A stretch of 64,000 nucleotides of DNA from a virus. Under the pieces are notes generated by a model. It saw nothing but the letters and a program-made list of their open reading frames with translations. It was not told the origin of the DNA and did no database searches. Positions 48,885-57,433 of this stretch are shown piece by piece. Location: positions 111,163-175,162 of IMG/VR virus record IMGVR_UViG_3300027810_000002, one strand, 5' to 3'. Position 1 is the first letter of the stretch. Every line of letters begins with the position of its first letter. The position numbers and the translations under genes were made by a program.

Positions 48885-49635
48885 CTGGGTATTTTTCTTT
48901 AAATAGTTTTAATCTTCTTTGAAATTCTTTAAAGTAATATTTAATATCATCTACTGTTAATTTGAATATCTGTGGAATTGAATCTTCTTCATTTGCAATC
49001 CAAATCTCAACACCATCCGGTTTTTGACCACTTCTTTCCCAGTATGCAATAAAGTATGAAGAACCTTGTACAAAATAATCTTGCACCCATTCTTCGCGTT
49101 TTGGTCTTCTTGAATTTTTATAATCAATTACTAATACACTACCGTCTGTCATTTCTGAAATATTATCGACAGTACCTGCATATCCTTGTTTGGACCATAA
49201 GAAATTCTCTGCAGCGATAACCTTTTTAACTCTATCGAAAAACTGGCTGGAATTAAAATAGAACTTCATAAACATCTCCCAACCGCTTGCTAACCATATT
49301 GCTCCATTTTCTTCAGTAGCGTATTGATTAACTTCCTCATCGGTTGAGGCTTGTATTCTAAGCTCTTCTAATCTTTCTTTCTTAGTACCTTCAGTTGCTT
49401 TATACAACTCTACCAGGCGGTGCATGATAGTACCTCGATTCATTGAAAGTTCACTTATTCTTTTTGCTTCAGATTCTCCAACCCTTTTTCTCCACTTTTC
49501 TAGTCCAGCAGTTTTATCGCTAGTTTCTCCAAGAACTGTTGTGATTGATGGATATGTTCCTATAATAGTTCCATCTTCCGACGTCACCTGATAGTGCCTA
49601 AGGCCGTGCTTCTCAACACGTACAATAGATTCCAT
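48874..49635 (-). CDS. PD-(D/E)XK nuclease (RecB/Cas4-like exonuclease)
   Basis: The 253-residue protein carries His72 in RGTIMH (67-72), Asp157 in YAGTVD, and Asp171-x-Lys173 in VIDYKNS, with a Gln/Tyr motif after it (DYFVQGSSY). This is the RecB-like nuclease order. The likely job is 5-prime or end processing in recombination or host DNA degradation. It shares one base with the 140-aa gene upstream and overlaps the LOG gene by 11 bp. Confidence 0.85.
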   Translation of the reverse strand: MESIVRVEKHGLRHYQVTSEDGTIIGTYPSITTVLGETSDKTAGLEKWRKRVGESEAKRISELSMNRGTIMHRLVELYKATEGTKKERLEELRIQASTDEEVNQYATEENGAIWLASGWEMFMKFYFNSSQFFDRVKKVIAAENFLWSKQGYAGTVDNISEMTDGSVLVIDYKNSRRPKREEWVQDYFVQGSSYFIAYWERSGQKPDGVEIWIANEEDSIPQIFKLTVDDIKYYFKEFQRRLKLFKEKYPDDK

Positions 49636-50057
49636 TAAATAAATAAGTTAACAAGCTGGACAATACCATAAATAGTACCACCAACTAGACCTGCGAATAA
49701 AATATTTCTGATAAAAGAGTACATATTGAAATCGTCATTTTCCGGATATAAAACCACAAGGTACGATTCTGCACTTAATTTACTTATTTCAGGAAAAGCA
49801 TCATTTGATAAACCATACTTAATTAAGATCTTATTAATAGGTCCTAATTGTTGAAACACGAAAGATTGTTGAACAACCTCAGGTTGATTAAGAAATTCTT
49901 CTTTTAAATTTATAACTGTATAAATTCTACCAATCCAATCTACTCGAAGGTTTTCTTTTTCTAATTCTGCTTTAATTGACTTTACAGCTCTGTAATATTT
50001 TATTGTGAACAATGCTTCAATAAAGAAGTTTGGCCAGTACATTAGTATTTTCTTCAT
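49635..50057 (-). CDS. Membrane-anchored hypothetical protein (140 aa)
   Basis: A mostly soluble protein with a C-terminal membrane span (about 117-138, ILFAGLVGGTIYGIVQLVNL). The N-terminus has a short hydrophobic helix (MYWPNFFIEALF). No family recognised. Confidence 0.55.
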   Translation of the reverse strand: MKKILMYWPNFFIEALFTIKYYRAVKSIKAELEKENLRVDWIGRIYTVINLKEEFLNQPEVVQQSFVFQQLGPINKILIKYGLSNDAFPEISKLSAESYLVVLYPENDDFNMYSFIRNILFAGLVGGTIYGIVQLVNLFI

Positions 50058-50089
50058 ATTAATTATATACTGATTTTACGTTTTGTTTA

Positions 50090-50995
50090 TTATGCAAATA
50101 ATTTGCTTAGAAAAGATTTAACTTTGCTTGATTTAATCTCACTTGAGTTTATAATCGCTCGGCCTTCTTGTGATTCCCAATCTCGATCTTCTCTAACATT
50201 ATCGTTCGTTTTTAATGTACCTCTCAATACATGAACTGGTACTCCAGATTGTGCTGCAATATAGCACATTGCATTTAGATCTTTTGGAAAACAATGTCCT
50301 CCGAATCCTCTATCACCATCAGGTCCTGGAACCATCCAATGTGAATTACCTAATCTTGGATCTAATATTGCAAGATCTTTAGCGGCATCATAATTAATAT
50401 CGTTCTCCTCGCAAATATCATATATTTCATTTGCAAAACTAACTTTAACAGAAAGAAACGTGTTAGTAATATATTTACACATTTCAGCCTCTTTAGAATT
50501 AACAACTGGTATTAATGCGTTTGGAAATACTTTTCTAAATACAGCAACAACATCAGTAGCTTGATAACTATCACAAGTTCCTATAATAATTCTATTTTGA
50601 TTTTTAAAATCATTAACAGCGTTCGCTTCAGTTAAGAATTCAGGATTGAATATAACTTCACTATAAGAAACAATACCATTAAGATATTCAGTAGTACCGG
50701 GTGGCACTGTTGATTTAATAATTAAAGTTGGATTAGAACCTACATCGGCAGCTAATTCATCAATTTCAAGTATTACTTCTTCTACAATTGAAATTGAAGC
50801 TTCACCTGTCCTAGCGTCCATTGGGGTTGGAACACATATGAAAATAATCTCTGCGTTTTTGACAACACCTTCTAGATCAGTGTTCGACTTACTATCATTA
50901 TACTTGTCATATAAAAATAATTCGTAATGTTCTTTAAAACCTTGTTTGATTGCTCCTCCAACAAAACCTTGTCCAATAATACCTATTTTCTTCAT
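50090..50995 (-). CDS. Short UDP-glucose/GDP-mannose-type dehydrogenase
   Basis: The 301-residue protein has an N-terminal NAD-binding Rossmann motif GIIGQGFVGGA (5-15), FICVPTPMD (52-60), Lys174 in MCKYITNTF, and nucleophile Cys235 in FGGHCFPKD. These are the catalytic residues of UDP-sugar 6-dehydrogenases, which make UDP-uronic acids. It lacks the C-terminal UDP-binding domain (full enzymes are about 390-450 residues), ending about 65 residues after Cys235. It may use a different donor or work in a hetero-oligomer. A sugar role fits its glycosyltransferase neighbour. Confidence 0.82.
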   Translation of the reverse strand: MKKIGIIGQGFVGGAIKQGFKEHYELFLYDKYNDSKSNTDLEGVVKNAEIIFICVPTPMDARTGEASISIVEEVILEIDELAADVGSNPTLIIKSTVPPGTTEYLNGIVSYSEVIFNPEFLTEANAVNDFKNQNRIIIGTCDSYQATDVVAVFRKVFPNALIPVVNSKEAEMCKYITNTFLSVKVSFANEIYDICEENDINYDAAKDLAILDPRLGNSHWMVPGPDGDRGFGGHCFPKDLNAMCYIAAQSGVPVHVLRGTLKTNDNVREDRDWESQEGRAIINSSEIKSSKVKSFLSKLFA

Positions 50996-51062
50996 AATAT
51001 TGTTTTAAATTATATATGTTATATTAAAAAATATAAAATAGTTTCATGAAAAATACTTGTAA

Positions 51063-51704
51063 TTACCAGTCCTTGGTATGCTCTTGTCCGTCTACCCATG
51101 AAAACATTCTAGTGTCTTCAACATCGTGTAATACTACAGTCTTACTGTTAATTTCCCAGTTATAAAAATACTCATAACCAAAACATGCAATATCTGGTTC
51201 TATTATTGAAATGATTTTATCTGAGAATGTTTTACATCCATGTGCCCATGTTAGGCTCTTGTAAACTGATAGTATTTCCATAACGGTTCTAGATCCAGGC
51301 GCAGATCCATACACGGTACAATCAAATAAAGTATTATTAGATTGAGTCGGTTTTAATCCAGTTAAAAAAGTATGTGATGGTAGTAATTTATCTCTAACTA
51401 CATCAAATGGTCTAATAGGTTTTGCATCAACATCACAATAAATTCCACCATAATCTCTTAACAGCAGCATTCTAATTCTGTCAGCGATAAACGCCCACTT
51501 GTATATTTCTGGATTCTTTACATAGTTTTGTAAAAACGGATCGTCTTTATATACTTCTGTAAATACTTCGTTTCCCCACAGATGGTGTTCCCAATCTGGG
51601 TGCATGTCTTTCATTTCACGAACAAACTGCTTACAGTGTTCTGGCATTTCTCCTCCACCTAACCAAATTTGGTGGATTATCTTTGGTATTTTAATTTCGT
51701 CCAT
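51063..51704 (-). CDS. GT32-type (OCH1-like) glycosyltransferase
   Basis: The 213-residue protein begins IPKIIHQIWLGGGEMP (6-21) and has the DxD motif DVD (91-93) in GGIYCDVDAKPI, both typical of GT32/OCH1-like transferases (mannosyl- or galactosyl-type). It overlaps the lipoprotein gene start by 14 bp. In phages such genes modify surface glycans or virion proteins. Acceptor unknown. Confidence 0.85.
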   Translation of the reverse strand: MDEIKIPKIIHQIWLGGGEMPEHCKQFVREMKDMHPDWEHHLWGNEVFTEVYKDDPFLQNYVKNPEIYKWAFIADRIRMLLLRDYGGIYCDVDAKPIRPFDVVRDKLLPSHTFLTGLKPTQSNNTLFDCTVYGSAPGSRTVMEILSVYKSLTWAHGCKTFSDKIISIIEPDIACFGYEYFYNWEINSKTVVLHDVEDTRMFSWVDGQEHTKDW

Positions 51705-52566
51705 TCTTGTTTACTTTTCCGGTTGATTTTCGTGTTGTTGTATTTGTTCTTGTTGGTCTTGTATTTGTTCTAACTGGTCTAACATTGTTTGGAATATTAT
51801 TAACCGGTCTTGTATTCGTTCTTATTGGCGGTTTTACGTCAGATCTTCTTATAGGTGTTCTAATAATTCTTACATTACTTGGAATTGATGTCCTAGTTGG
51901 TCTAACATTCTTTGGTAATGTTCGCGTTCTTGTAGGTCTAGTTCTAATAACTCGAGTTGGTGTGTTAGTTCTTGTTGATCTTGTTCTAGGTGAAAAGCTA
52001 TTTCTTCTACTATTTATATTAGATCTTCTCCATTGGTATGGTACGTAATTATTATTCCATCCATAATATCCGTAGTTACCATAATATCCGTAATGTGCAT
52101 TACCCATCCAAGGTGACCAATTGTTGCCCCAGTATTGATATTGGTTTCTAGGATTCCACATCCAATTATTGTTCCAGTGATTCATTCCTCCCCAATTTGA
52201 ATTCCATTGAGAACCAGATAAAAAACCATGTGATGGTCTACAGAATGCCGGTGAATAACTAAAATCAGTCCAATCGTTTAAATCATGAAAACCATGATGT
52301 CTACAGTGAATCCAATTTCCACCAAATGATAGTCCTAAATCCCATGGATCTAGAGTGGCAAACGCTTGATGCGTTGTTTTAATAACAGTCGTTTGAATTT
52401 CAACGGGCTGCTGGTATTTTGATTGAACCTGCATAGTTCCTAATCTAAAGTCTAGAGACTTACAACCAAGCATTAACATTGCAAGGATTCCTATAGCAAT
52501 TGTCTTTAATACTATACTTACTTTTTCTTCTATGCTAAATCTATTAAAAAATGTTTTCATATACAT
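51691..52566 (-). CDS. Lipoprotein with aromatic and Arg/Thr-rich repeats (291 aa)
   Basis: A lipobox LMLGC (31-35) after a hydrophobic stretch places it in the envelope. The middle is Trp/Asn/Tyr/Gly-rich; the C-terminal third is low-complexity Arg/Thr/Pro (PTRTRTLPKNVRPTRTS...). The first ATG at 52566 (MYMKTFF) could be replaced by the next Met at 52560. A secreted surface lipoprotein is likely; superinfection blocking is a guess. Confidence 0.65.
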   Translation of the reverse strand: MYMKTFFNRFSIEEKVSIVLKTIAIGILAMLMLGCKSLDFRLGTMQVQSKYQQPVEIQTTVIKTTHQAFATLDPWDLGLSFGGNWIHCRHHGFHDLNDWTDFSYSPAFCRPSHGFLSGSQWNSNWGGMNHWNNNWMWNPRNQYQYWGNNWSPWMGNAHYGYYGNYGYYGWNNNYVPYQWRRSNINSRRNSFSPRTRSTRTNTPTRVIRTRPTRTRTLPKNVRPTRTSIPSNVRIIRTPIRRSDVKPPIRTNTRPVNNIPNNVRPVRTNTRPTRTNTTTRKSTGKVNKNGRN

Positions 52567-52606
52567 TATATATCATTATCAATATTTGTTTACGTTTTTA
52601 AACAAC

Positions 52607-52633
52607 AAAAGACCGGGGATTTCCCGGTCTTTT
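52607..52633 (-). terminator. Terminator after the histone-like gene
   Basis: A perfect 11-bp stem AAAAGACCGGG (52607-52617) with CCCGGTCTTTT (52623-52633), 5-base loop. Confidence 0.88.
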
Positions 52634-52657
52634 ATATAGATTAAGCTAAGTTTAAAC

Positions 52658-52837
52658 TTAAGCTTTATTCGCGTCAGATACCGCAACTCTTACGTCTTGT
52701 GCTAATCCTTTAACTGTTTGCATCGCTTTACGAACTCTTGTTCCTGCAGCTTTGTTTCCTTTTTCATCGAATTTTGCAACGTCAGTTCCAATTTCAGCGA
52801 TTACTTCTTCTAATGTGTTGATTAATTCTTGTATCAT
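52658..52837 (-). CDS. Hc1 / histone-H1-like protein (59 aa)
   Basis: ATG 52837, TAA 52658-52660. The segment NKAAGTRVRKAMQ (28-40) is the hallmark of the Bacteroidota Hc1-like (histone H1) family; the rest is Lys/Ala/Glu-rich helix (starts MIQELINTLEEVIAE). Host homologues are small DNA-binding nucleoid proteins. Compared with them this copy is shorter and less basic at the C-terminus. A strong terminator follows, so it is probably a single, well-expressed gene. It could compact phage DNA or compete with the host histone. DNA binding is inferred from the family. Confidence 0.8.
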   Translation of the reverse strand: MIQELINTLEEVIAEIGTDVAKFDEKGNKAAGTRVRKAMQTVKGLAQDVRVAVSDANKA

Positions 52838-52920
52838 AATTTAAATTTTATTAATAATTCTAGATTTATATAAGATAAAGTTAAATAGTTTCAATATATT
52901 TTAATTAATTATAATTTTTA

Positions 52921-53145
52921 TTAAAGTATAACTGTTTTTCCTTCTGAGATATATCCTATAATTTGTTTTGTGCTTCTCTTTCTTACTGAGGTAACGTACT
53001 GTATTGGGCTTTTAATATTTGTGTATTCTACAACATATCCATCGTATATAATAGTAACTGTTTCTCCACCCGGCTCGAGTGATAGAACGTTAGTCCTCAT
53101 ATCAGAAGTTGGCGTGTACTTATGTTTTTTTGAAGATGTTGTCAT
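52921..53145 (-). CDS. Hypothetical small protein (74 aa)
   Basis: A beta-rich, basic protein (MTTSSKKHKYTPTSDMRTN...). It ends about 80 bp upstream of the histone-like gene. No motif recognised. Confidence 0.5.
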   Translation of the reverse strand: MTTSSKKHKYTPTSDMRTNVLSLEPGGETVTIIYDGYVVEYTNIKSPIQYVTSVRKRSTKQIIGYISEGKTVIL

Positions 53146-53147
53146 TT

Positions 53148-53897
53148 CTAAACTAATTTGTTTCCGTGTTTCCAGTGTGCTCTATCGTATAACCTATTAT
53201 TATTTGGAGTTTTACTGTAATAATAAAATGCTAAGCTTCTTCTGCTTTCTCCAGGAGGGCACTTCAGAGGTTCTGGGTGTCCATGTGGAGCATCTTCAAT
53301 ATTAAACATAATAGCTCTACCATATTTAGGTTGCAGTGTCTTAAAATCTTCTGTCAAATCTGATTTCCAAAGTTCTAATGCTCCCTGCCAAGCATCTTCC
53401 CATTCTTCGTTTAAGTATATTAATAGGTTAACTTTACGATACATTCTCACAGGATCAATATCATCCTTATAATTAAAATCATGATGAATATTTAAGAGTC
53501 CACCGGGATATGTGACATGAAATCCTCCACCCTCAAGTCCAGGGTCTGGTGATAGATCTTCAATCCCAGTTAACTGGCGCATAAATTCCATAAATTCATC
53601 ACTATTAAAATACCTACACAACAAGTTCATATAGAATGGCATTTTTTCAAGATCTCTAATACCTCTCTTGAATACCTGATCACTGTGGTCGATTGCGTCG
53701 TTCCATTGCTTTGATCCCATTCGCCATTCGCTTGTTTCTGCGTCTTCTTCATTCACTAGAAACTTTGCTTCTCGTGCAACATCATCTAATATAGTTTTAT
53801 TTACAAAATCATTAAATACAATGTGTGGGAATTCTGCTGCAGTATTGTATGTTGTCGTGAGGGATGCCGCTGCTACGTTTATTTCTGGATTAATCAT
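53148..53897 (-). CDS. 2OG-Fe(II) oxygenase (prolyl/lysyl-hydroxylase fold)
   Basis: The 249-residue protein has the HxD pair His138-x-Asp140 in LLNIHHDFN, a distal His (205 or 207) in APHGHPEP, and Arg219/220 in ESRRSLAFYYYS. The layout fits the 2OG-FeII_Oxy_3 (P4H-like) family. It should hydroxylate a protein or small molecule using Fe(II), O2 and 2-oxoglutarate. A modified collagen-like fibre (25773-31913) is an attractive substrate, by analogy with collagen hydroxylases; unproven. Confidence 0.85.
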   Translation of the reverse strand: MINPEINVAAASLTTTYNTAAEFPHIVFNDFVNKTILDDVAREAKFLVNEEDAETSEWRMGSKQWNDAIDHSDQVFKRGIRDLEKMPFYMNLLCRYFNSDEFMEFMRQLTGIEDLSPDPGLEGGGFHVTYPGGLLNIHHDFNYKDDIDPVRMYRKVNLLIYLNEEWEDAWQGALELWKSDLTEDFKTLQPKYGRAIMFNIEDAPHGHPEPLKCPPGESRRSLAFYYYSKTPNNNRLYDRAHWKHGNKLV

Positions 53898-54107
53898 TTA
53901 TTTCTTTTTCTTTTTAGTTTTGTTTTTAGGTTGTTGTGAAATTTCGTGGTAAGAATCTTTATCCTTAATACATTTTTCACAATAAGGAGTTCTATAATAT
54001 CCTTTGTCTGGCTGTCCTCTGTGCATTTGCCGAGTTACTGTATATAAATCATTATCTGGAAATTCAGTAATACATCCGCTACATATTGTTATTCTTGCTC
54101 TTGCCAT
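53898..54107 (-). CDS. Zinc-ribbon protein (69 aa)
   Basis: Two Cys pairs, CSGC (9-12) and CEKC (43-46), form a four-Cys zinc ribbon. The C-terminus is Lys-rich (NKTKKKKK). It lies directly upstream of the 2OG oxygenase gene (stop and start adjacent) and overlaps the RmlD-like gene by 19 bp. Nucleic-acid binding is likely. Confidence 0.65.
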   Translation of the reverse strand: MARARITICSGCITEFPDNDLYTVTRQMHRGQPDKGYYRTPYCEKCIKDKDSYHEISQQPKNKTKKKKK

Positions 54108-54787
54108 TGTTCTAAGTGTTTTTCCATTTTAGATAAATTCATTGTGATATCTTTCGGGAAGTGATCAGGTGCAGAGGATTCTTTTACACTTGGTTTTGTT
54201 ATTTTAGCTAAATCAAACATTGATTTAACTGGAGTTCCAATATTGTATAATCCACTAGCTCCACTTCTTACCATTTCTACCAAGATATCCGCAATCACGT
54301 CTGGATAATCAAAATTTCCATATACGTTTGTGAATGCACTTTCATAAGGAAATGGATCCTCCTTCTGAGCCCCTCTAAGAATTAAATAATCATTAGAGTG
54401 TTTCATTATATACTCATCTGCAAGTACCTTAGACATTGCGTATGGCGTTGTGGGTTTGGTCTTATCGGTTTCTTTTGCATTAGTTTTAGAATTCTCATAA
54501 ACATAATCCGTAGAAAAATGAACCAACTTGATATTTTTTTTATTACAATAGTCTACTAAACTAATTACCGCTCGATAATTAGTTTCAAACATTCCATTAA
54601 TATCATTACTATATGTATCTGTATTTGCTATCAGATTGACGGCACATGTTATTCCGTTCGGTATATTTCCTTTCCAAGTAGATTTCTTATTGATATTAAA
54701 ACCATGTTCTCTCCTTGAAAGATATTGCCACCCGCTTGCACCAATTACAGCACTTCCTAATAAACCATCACCTAAAACTAAATTCAT
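54089..54787 (-). CDS. RmlD-like NAD(P)-dependent sugar reductase (extended SDR)
   Basis: The 232-residue protein is an extended SDR: N-terminal LGDGLLGSAV (5-14), FSTDYVY (91-97) and YxxxK at Tyr116-Lys120 (TPYAMSK). The pattern FSTDYVY...TPYAMSK is typical of dTDP-4-dehydrorhamnose reductases (RmlD). It is shorter than RmlD (about 290). It would finish a deoxysugar nucleotide such as dTDP-rhamnose. It belongs to the sugar genes of this region. Confidence 0.8.
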   Translation of the reverse strand: MNLVLGDGLLGSAVIGASGWQYLSRREHGFNINKKSTWKGNIPNGITCAVNLIANTDTYSNDINGMFETNYRAVISLVDYCNKKNIKLVHFSTDYVYENSKTNAKETDKTKPTTPYAMSKVLADEYIMKHSNDYLILRGAQKEDPFPYESAFTNVYGNFDYPDVIADILVEMVRSGASGLYNIGTPVKSMFDLAKITKPSVKESSAPDHFPKDITMNLSKMEKHLEQWQEQE

Positions 54788-54798
54788 ACTAATTATAT

Positions 54799-56109
54799 TT
54801 AGAAATTTCTATTTGTTTCGTAAATTGCCTTAATCACTGGAAATCTTAAGGAATATCCTCCCTGTAAGTTTTCAGTTTCTTCAAAATACTGAACTGTAAT
54901 TGTTTTACCAATAATTTCTTCAGGGTTTTTAAAGTATTTTCTACGTTGTTCTTGAGAAAATCCACTACCAACCTGAACCTGACATCCTCTGTGTTCAATG
55001 ATAACATTCTTTAACATTTCCTCTTCAACTTCTTTACCTTCAACGATTACTCTGTTGATTGAGTTTTCAACGCCAACTACTAAATATTCGGCATCAACAA
55101 AAGTTTTAATCTTTAAAATATCTGAAGATCTTTTACCTTTATAAATTTCATTCTTACGAATCATTAGACCTTCCCATCCATATTTGTTAGCTTTAGCGAT
55201 TTGATCTTCTAATTGCTGATCATCTTCTACTACTTCTTGGCGAGTCATGGTTACATAGTTATTAAATGATTTTATGTAAATATCCATAAATGCATCTAGT
55301 GCTTCGTATCTTTTGCTTAATATATTTCTTGATGTTCCAGAATCAAAATTATCTGGGGTCAATATATCAAATGTAATTAATCTTGGAAATTCAATGGTAT
55401 GGTTTTTACGACCTATTTCCTTAATGATACTTTGAAAGTCCTCATCTCCTTTTTTATCTAAGATACAAATTTCTCCATCTAACACCACGTTCTTTGCGCC
55501 TGAATCTTTAATCACTTGGGCAATTTTGCCTAAAGTTTTAAATTCGTTACCGGCTCTTGAATAGAACTTAGCATCGCTATTTCCATCAATAATACAAATA
55601 CATCTTACACCATCTAATTTACGGCTAACATACCAGCCATCGTCCCAGTTTACTTTCTTTTTAGTCTTATCATTATAAGTATCTGCTAAAGCAACATCAA
55701 AGGTTGGTATCAATCCTGGTACTACCTTGTTAATCGTGGTTGCTGTCGTTCTGGTTTTGAGGTTTCCATCAATAATATTCCAAATGATGTCCTCGTATTC
55801 CTTATTTTCTAATACGAACCTGTTTACGTTTGCAATCGAATTGTGACCTGTTGTTACTCGATTATTTAAATCGTCAAGTAAACCAAAGAAATCTCCATAG
55901 GTATTTGGATGACCAAGAAGGTCACTCTTCTTTTTACAATTCTTTGAAGTTACATAGTATTGTTTATAAGGATCATATGTATATAGTAAGGCCTTACGAA
56001 CTACTTCGTATTGTGTGTATGTTTTTAATACTTCTAGTTTTTCTGTGTTTGAATTTGAAGAATTTGAAGCTTCGATGAAATCGTAAATTAATTGAAAGTC
56101 TGTTCGCAT
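54799..56109 (-). CDS. ATP-dependent DNA ligase
   Basis: The 436-residue protein has the ligase motifs in order: adenylated Lys164 in KLDG (164-167), FYSRAGNEF (182-190), VLDGEIC, EGLMIRK and DILKIK. The N-terminal region of about 140 residues is an extra helical domain (DNA-binding-like), and an OB-fold part follows the core. It seals nicks using ATP. It has its own promoter (56117-56163), so it is expressed apart from the surrounding late-type run. Confidence 0.93.
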   Translation of the reverse strand: MRTDFQLIYDFIEASNSSNSNTEKLEVLKTYTQYEVVRKALLYTYDPYKQYYVTSKNCKKKSDLLGHPNTYGDFFGLLDDLNNRVTTGHNSIANVNRFVLENKEYEDIIWNIIDGNLKTRTTATTINKVVPGLIPTFDVALADTYNDKTKKKVNWDDGWYVSRKLDGVRCICIIDGNSDAKFYSRAGNEFKTLGKIAQVIKDSGAKNVVLDGEICILDKKGDEDFQSIIKEIGRKNHTIEFPRLITFDILTPDNFDSGTSRNILSKRYEALDAFMDIYIKSFNNYVTMTRQEVVEDDQQLEDQIAKANKYGWEGLMIRKNEIYKGKRSSDILKIKTFVDAEYLVVGVENSINRVIVEGKEVEEEMLKNVIIEHRGCQVQVGSGFSQEQRRKYFKNPEEIIGKTITVQYFEETENLQGGYSLRFPVIKAIYETNRNF

Positions 56110-56116
56110 ATGATGT

Positions 56117-56163
56117 TGTTTTTATTATATAGTAAATATAACACTTTTATTTGATATAAAAAA
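56117..56163 (-). promoter_or_regulatory. Promoter of the ligase gene
   Basis: Reading leftward: TTTTTTTATATCAAATAAAAG, TGTTATATTTA (box centred at 56137), then ACTATATAATAAAAACAACA and the ATG at 56109. It matches the early-type promoters but has no 19-bp operator at 57-68 bp. Confidence 0.7.
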
Positions 56164-56171
56164 ATCTAGGG

Positions 56172-56729
56172 CTATTTATTTTCAAATAATTTACTTATTA
56201 ATTTATTTCTAATCTCTTTGATTTTCTTAGATTTAACTTCCTTAACTCCCCACGTCAAATCACTTTGAAAAATAGTACTTGTTTTAAATATAGTAGGAAT
56301 AACACTAAACTTTAATCGCATCCAAGTCGCATTAAAGCGAGTTCTCATCTTTTTTGAATGTTGTAGATAGAAATAAACTTCTTTCTTGTGTAATCTGCTT
56401 TTTGTTTTATTATTAATAATATCATAAGCAAATCCTTTATTTAATACTTGATCAAAGAATCCTTCCAGACCCGGCGAAATTCCACCTAGATTAACGTTAG
56501 ATATAAAATGAATATGATCTGCTGTTTTAATAAGATGCTTGTAGTGTCTTGCAATCAGGTTAGAGGCTGTTGCGTCAGTTGCCATTGGATTAAATTCATC
56601 TCGATACAAATCAACTACATCGCATTTAAAACCTCTCTTTGAATAAATTAATTTTATTGTAGGTGCTATTAATTTATGTGAAATTCCATGTGGATTAGGA
56701 TCCGAAACTATTATTATACCTTTAGCCAT
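56172..56729 (-). CDS. Flavodoxin-fold oxidoreductase-like protein (second copy)
   Basis: The 185-residue protein is a divergent NQO/flavodoxin-fold relative: IIIVSDPNPHG (5-15), VDLYRDEFNP (39-48) and FISNVNLGGISPGLEGFFDQV (about 74-94), matching the Kef-ancillary/MdaB pattern of the 45681-46253 protein. Key aromatic residues differ, so flavin binding is less sure. Last gene before the ligase promoter. Confidence 0.65.
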   Translation of the reverse strand: MAKGIIIVSDPNPHGISHKLIAPTIKLIYSKRGFKCDVVDLYRDEFNPMATDATASNLIARHYKHLIKTADHIHFISNVNLGGISPGLEGFFDQVLNKGFAYDIINNKTKSRLHKKEVYFYLQHSKKMRTRFNATWMRLKFSVIPTIFKTSTIFQSDLTWGVKEVKSKKIKEIRNKLISKLFENK

Positions 56730-56738
56730 AAACTTGAA

Positions 56739-57302
56739 TTAATCCCACCATGATTGTATATTTCTTTCGATCATTTTATGTAATGTCTTTCTTGCTCTTT
56801 CTTGATTTAAATATGCAACATTCATCGCAACCTTTCTCTTAAGTTCAAACTCGGATGCATCTGCATTATATTGTTTACCGAAAATACCCTCACCATTTAA
56901 TACTCTTTTGTGGATTAGTGGATATTTTTTAAAGAACTCATCATATCTTTCTGATATGTGATCAACGTCAAGAGTAGAACAACCATCACAATCACCAGGT
57001 TCTCTAATTACTACGGGTACAAAGTTATATATAACATCTTCATAATCAAAATATTCCATTGCATATTCTTCCTCACCTACAAGTTTCATTAACTTTAATG
57101 TAGTTCTGATTCTTTTAGCAGTATTCTTCGCACTAGTAGCACATGCCTTGTCTGATTCAAAATGATCAGCCATTCTTCCTAATTGATGTGCAAATAAATC
57201 AGTTGCATATTTATAGTCCCAATCATATCCCTTCCATATAATAGGTAAGAAATCTAATACTCTTTTAATTTGTCGGTATTTACGTCTGAACCAATATATC
57301 AT
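56739..57302 (-). CDS. Hypothetical phage protein (187 aa)
   Basis: A soluble, helical, charged protein (MIYWFRRKYRQIKRVLDFL...) with CDGC near residue 103-106. Similar unassigned proteins occur in tailed phages. The gene ends 9 bp before the flavodoxin-like gene. Confidence 0.6.
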   Translation of the reverse strand: MIYWFRRKYRQIKRVLDFLPIIWKGYDWDYKYATDLFAHQLGRMADHFESDKACATSAKNTAKRIRTTLKLMKLVGEEEYAMEYFDYEDVIYNFVPVVIREPGDCDGCSTLDVDHISERYDEFFKKYPLIHKRVLNGEGIFGKQYNADASEFELKRKVAMNVAYLNQERARKTLHKMIERNIQSWWD

Positions 57303-57307
57303 TGTGT

Positions 57308-57433
57308 TTATTTTAATTCCATGTCTTTACAAGTACATTCTCCTTCGTCATTCCATTTTCCACAACATTCTTTCTTAACAGAGGATTCCTCTTCATTCCA
57401 CATATCATCCCAGTACACGAAATCATTCTGCAT
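57308..57433 (-). CDS. Short Cys-rich protein (41 aa)
   Basis: ATG 57433, TAA 57308-57310. The core KKECCGKWNDEGECTCKD (20-37) has CC...CxC spacing that could hold a metal. It overlaps the KTSC gene by 11 bp and lies 5 bp before the 187-aa gene, which supports coding. Confidence 0.45.
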   Translation of the reverse strand: MQNDFVYWDDMWNEEESSVKKECCGKWNDEGECTCKDMELK

